Source: Rhineura floridana (Eukaryota; Chordata; Lepidosauria; Squamata; Rhineuridae). From it: a stretch of 64,000 nucleotides of DNA. The stretch is from assembly GCF_030035675.1 (NCBI RefSeq), contig NC_084480.1:285410394-285474393 (forward strand), written 5' to 3'. Both the position numbers and the translations under genes were made by a program. Every line of letters begins with the position of its first letter. The stretch's first letter is position 1. Below are positions 60,745 to 64,000 of the stretch, piece after piece. The notes under the pieces were generated by a model. That model saw nothing but the letters and a program-made list of their open reading frames with translations, made no database searches and was not told the DNA's origin.

Positions 60745-61747
60745 GATGTAATATGCAGAACTGGTGGGCTGGATGAGGGCCAATAAACTGAGTCTGAATC
60801 CTAGCAAGACGGAGGCACTCTGGGTTGGTGGTTCCCGAGTTCGGATAATTGGTCAGTTGCCTGCTTTGGATGGGGCCTTACTCCCTTTGAAAGAGCAGGT
60901 CTGTAGCCTGGGGGTGCTCCTGGATCCATCTTTGTCATTAGAGCCCAAGTGACCTCAGTAGCTAGGAGTGCCTTTTACCAGATTCGGCTGGTGAGACAGC
61001 TGCAGCCGTTTCTGGACCAGGATAGCCTGACCTCTGTTGTCCACGCACTGCTAATTTCTAGGCTCAATTACTGTAATGCGCCCTATGTGGGGCTGCCCTT
61101 GAGGTTGGTCCGGAAGCTGCAGTTGGTGCAAAATGTGGCGAGACTGCTCACTGGAGCAGGGTATCGCCAACATGTCACCCCGCTGCTGAAAGAATTGCAC
61201 TGGCTGCCCATTTGCTACCGGGCCAAGTTCAAGGTTCTAGTTTTGGTGTACAAAGCCCTATACAGCTTGGGACCAGGATACCTGAAAGACTGTCTTACCC
61301 CTTATATGCCGAGTCGATCACTGCGCTCTGCAAGTGAGGGCCTCCTGCAGATACCATCTTATCAGGAAGTTCTTTCTGCACAATATAGGAAACGGACCTT
61401 CAGTGTGGCGGCACCTACCCTGTGGAATTCCCTCCCTTTGAATATTAGGCAGGCGCCATCTCTGTTATCTTTTCGGCGCCTTTTGAAGACTTTCCTCTTT
61501 CAACATGCCTTTTAAGTTGAGACCTATCCCAGTCTGCATCTGTCAGAATTGTTTAATATGTTTTTTTAATAATGTTTTTAACCCTTTTTTAAGGTTGCTT
61601 TTTAAAATGTTTTTAATGCTGTTTTGTTTTAATGTATTTTAAGATCTGATTTTATGATGTTTTAAAGTGTTTTAGTGCTTTGTTTGCTGCCCTGGGCTCC
61701 TGCTGGGAGGAAGGGCGGGATAATAAATAAATAAATAAATAAATAAA
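60745..61747 (+). mobile_element. L2-clade LINE 3' third, best preserved L2
   Basis: Coding end (60764-61515) followed by a T-rich UTR, 'TGCCCTGGGCTCCTGCTGGG' and (AATA)n at 61722-61746. 5'-truncated just after the reverse transcriptase. Confidence 0.93.
60764..61515 (+). pseudogene. L2 ORF2 C-terminal domain
   Basis: MGWMRANKLSLNPSKTEALW and LKEQVCSLGVLLDPSLSLEP are followed by a one-base loss near 60945 that ends the first frame. The next frame carries SAFYQIRLVRQLQPFLD, ISRLNYCNAPYVGLPLRLV, KELHWLPICYRAKFKVLVLV, FSVAAPTLWNSLPLNIRQ and FRRLLKTFLFQHAF, the typical L2 C-terminus. No catalytic domain is present. It would need other L2 proteins to move. Confidence 0.93.
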
Positions 61748-61989
61748 CTATGGTCTGAAAACTCTGTGCAAGTAACTTTTTGAAAAAATGTATCTGCAAA
61801 GAGGATTTTTGTAGGAACTGGGTGCATTTTTCTTCCAGTGGAAGCCTTGTTGTGACACCCACATCCATCTGATCTGAAGATGTGAAGAATCACAATACAA
61901 AGACAGTGCCAGGCCTAGGCAGAATGATGTTACTATTGTTTCTCCTACCCAGTCTTATTCACTTATGGCAATGAGGCATTCTTTTTCAC

Positions 61990-62196
61990 TGATAGCATCA
62001 GTGTTATGGAACACAGTCATCACTGAAATGTGAGAGGCTCCATCTCTATTGACATTCTGCCAGCTTATGAAGACATACCTGTTTACATAGGCATTCCCTT
62101 GATCTCTTGACCTGATATTTTAAATTGTTTTGTTGGATTTTATCTATGGATGCTTTTATTTTAATGTTTGTGCAACTGGGTTTTATTCTCTGTAAA
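61990..62196 (+). mobile_element. L2-type LINE 3' remnant
   Basis: 'GTTATGGAACACAGTCATC', 'GAGAGGCTCCATCTC' and 'AAGACATACCTGTTTAC' encode a trace of W(N)T..EAPS and KTYLF, then a UTR into which a hAT inserted at 62197. Confidence 0.65.
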
Positions 62197-62435
62197 TAGG
62201 GTTGCCAGGCTCAGGGACTGAAACGGCACAACTTTTAAAGATACAGAAGACCTCTTGGTTGCCAGGCCCGGCCTCCAAGAGGTCTTCTGTATCTTTAAAA
62301 GTTGTGCAGGGGGAAGGGAGAATTCCACCTTGTGGTTTTTCCCATTACAGCATTGCAAGAACACCTGCATTTGGCTGACTTTCTCTTCTCCTAAAGATAC
62401 AGGATCAGTCTCAGGCCCTGAACCTGGCAACCCTA
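62197..62435. mobile_element. short hAT of the TAGGGTTGCCAGG family
   Basis: Ends TAGGGTTGCCAGG and CCTGGCAACCCTA with a perfect 8-bp duplication TCTGTAAA (62189-62196 and 62436-62443). Interior 'CTTTTAAAGATACAGAAGACC' faces its complement 'TCTTCTGTATCTTTAAAAG'. 239 bp. Confidence 0.93.
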
Positions 62436-62444
62436 TCTGTAAAC

Positions 62445-63479
62445 CAGGGTTCCCAAGCTAAGGTCCATGGATGTCCTGTTCTTACAGGCTCCTAAAGAGG
62501 CAAAAGACTTCCCAGCAGAAATGTGAGGGCAGTACAGGGTAAGTCCAGGGTCAGTCCAAAATCACAATCCAGAGTCTATTACAACAACAAAAGGGTCAGG
62601 CACAAAGCAGGGTCAGAGCAGTCCAGGTTCAGGATCCAAGCAGTCTATAAGCAACACAGACCAAGGGCAGGGCAGGGCAGGGCAAGGCAAGGCAGGGCAA
62701 GGCAAGAGGCAGGTCCAGAGTAGTCCAAGGTCAGGTATGGCATCAACAGTCAATCCACAGATAGGTCAGGTACAGAGCTGGTATATAGATACTGTTTCAG
62801 CAGCAATTCCAGCATAGCACCAGAGCTCTTATGCTGCAGCTGCTGAACCACACCCCAATCCTCAGCTGACTCGCATTAATCCACTGTAGCCAGACCTTTA
62901 CTCCTGAGGAGTCCTCTACTCCTGAGGAGTCTGGGCCTGTAATTGGGGACTCCTCAGGATGGGTGGGGTCTCCATCTGGCATTTGAAGCAATGCTTCTCC
63001 CTTGGGCTTGGGGGCCATTCAGCCTCGATGTCAGAGGCTGAACTTGCCCCAGGTGCAGGTGGCCCATTTTGGGCCTTGTCATAGGATCCTGGCTCCTCAT
63101 CCTCAAATGGAGTTGGAGCCAGGGCTGGGTCCAAGACCTAAGCCTCTTGATGTTCCAGTGAAGACTCCTCTAATGAGGACTCCCCTGTCTAGGACCCGAC
63201 AGTGGACCACCATTGGTCCACAAGCTTCATTCAGGTGATCTGTGATGTGTCTGTGGATATATTGTTAAAGATGGGAGATGGGACATCCATTGCATTGAAT
63301 ATTCATACTGATTTTAATTGGATTTTTATTGCTCTTTTTATTTCTTGTATTTTATTGTATTACAGTCTGAATTCTACAGAATTACAATCGCTACAACAGG
63401 CAAAAAATAATTAAGCAGTCCTCCAAGACCCTCAGCAATTTTCAAGTAGAAAATGGAAAACAAAGTTTGGGAACCACTG
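62445..63479. mobile_element. 1.0-kb hAT inserted at the edge of the previous one
   Basis: Ends CAGGGTTCCCAAGC and GTTTGGGAACCACTG with a perfect 8-bp duplication CTGTAAAC (62437-62444 and 63480-63487), which overlaps the TCTGTAAA duplication of its neighbour. Interior has degenerate 'GTCCAGGGTCAGTCC' repeats, a (GGGCA)n tract, and paired CTCCTGAGGAGTC palindromes near 62905-62932. No transposase. Confidence 0.88.
62664..62706. repeat. (GGGCA/AGGCA)n tract
   Basis: About eight 5-bp units inside the 1.0-kb hAT. Confidence 0.92.
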
Positions 63480-63504
63480 CTGTAAACAATATAAAAGTCT
63501 ATGT

Positions 63505-63682
63505 TGGCCTTAATTATTTTTCTTTCAACAAGCCTTCTAAGCTTTTATCTCACGGTATCTGAATTTATTTGAAATTATTTTATATATGTATTGTTTTTAT
63601 TTATGTAATGGTCTTAGTTTATATAAATGTAATTGTTTCAGTTATTTTTATATATGTAATTGTTTTGTATATGGTTTTTATT
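63505..63682 (+). mobile_element. L2-type LINE 3' end
   Basis: 'CTTTCAACAAGCCTTCTAAG' (F-Q-Q-A-F-like stop region) then TATATG/TTTTAT-rich UTR as at 18350-18480. Confidence 0.65.
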
Positions 63683-64000
63683 GTATTTTTTTCAATTAAT
63701 TTTTATTCAAATTTTCAAAATCAAGACAATACAAAAAGAAAAACACAGATTAAAACTAATACAATAAAAAGAAAAAAAAGAAAAAAAACTATTGACTTCC
63801 GATTTGTCGTAGTTCAGCTATAGGTCTATAATATATAACAAACCTGTCTCTTGATAAATTATAAAATCACCTTCCTCCAGCAGTTATCTTAGTTGGTATC
63901 AAATCTCATTAACATCATATCATTTTATTCTTCTACAAAAAGTCAAAGAGAAGTTTCCAATCCTTGAGATATATGTCCATCAATTTTTTTCTAGATAGAC
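63683..64000 (-). mobile_element. L1-like LINE 3' UTR, cut by the window edge
   Basis: Antisense: 'TTTTTTCAATTAATTTTTATTC', A-rich sequence and 'TTGACTTCCGATTTG', 'CTTGAGATATATGTCCATC' resemble lizard L1 3' ends. The A-rich look fits a poly-A mobilised element. It runs off the window, so length and coding part are unknown. Confidence 0.5.

Noticed and set aside
62522-63203. LTR-type fossil inside the 1.0-kb hAT, suggested by TG...CA ends and repeated GTCCAGG words
   Set aside because: No flanking duplication and no ordered promoter and poly-A signals could be made out; the hAT ends explain the boundaries better.

Overview
This window looks like intergenic or deep-intronic DNA from a squamate reptile, most likely a lizard. 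The evidence is the repeat load: RTE-BovB LINE fragments, a Sauria-type SINE with a BovB-like tail, CR1 and L3-like LINEs with the ATTCTATG-type 3' end, L2-clade LINEs, a second tRNA-derived SINE, and many hAT and Harbinger-like non-autonomous DNA transposons. I find no intact host protein gene, rRNA, tRNA gene or CRISPR array. The only host-gene signal is a broken, intronless retrocopy of the 5' part of PHC3 (polyhomeotic homolog 3) at about 33.26-33.84 kb. The organism call is inferred from repeat families I recognise; no database was searched. || Layout. 0-5 kb: unrecognised DNA, a foldback element, and a hAT-like element (about 1.77-2.96 kb) split by an LTR-type fossil with a 5-bp target duplication, followed by a Harbinger-type MITE and an old CR1. 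5.1-6.8 kb: a 1.7-kb Harbinger-like element. 7.4-12 kb: an AT-rich hAT, BovB and CR1 ends, and a SINE split by a hAT. 12-19 kb: MITEs, BovB and L3/CR1 remnants, and a GC-rich hAT with YY1-like motifs. 19-26 kb: three nested MITE cases and an L2 split by BovB. 26-33 kb: unrecognised DNA, two LTR fossils, and three hAT copies. 33-41 kb: PHC3 retrocopy, CR1, hATs, an L2 inside a MITE, and a BovB reverse-transcriptase fragment. 41-49 kb: CR1 end, hATs, and a four-layer nest (L2 > hAT > CR1 > L2). 49-55 kb: a hAT containing a MITE, plus long unrecognised stretches. 55-60 kb: an L2 split by a 3.8-kb hAT that carries a CpG-rich, promoter-like segment. 60-64 kb: an L2 3' half, two hATs inserted at overlapping target sites, and an L1-like 3' end at the window edge. 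|| How the parts relate. Nothing here works as an operon or pathway. The structure is a layered insertion record. Eight-bp duplications mark hAT insertions and 3-bp duplications mark the Harbinger-like ones. Outer sequences that read continuously once an insert is set aside give the order of events. The most unusual items are the 3.8-kb hAT (56053-59839), the four-layer nest (46316-48925), the PHC3 retrocopy, and the MITE at 50474 whose empty site survives in a second copy of its host element.
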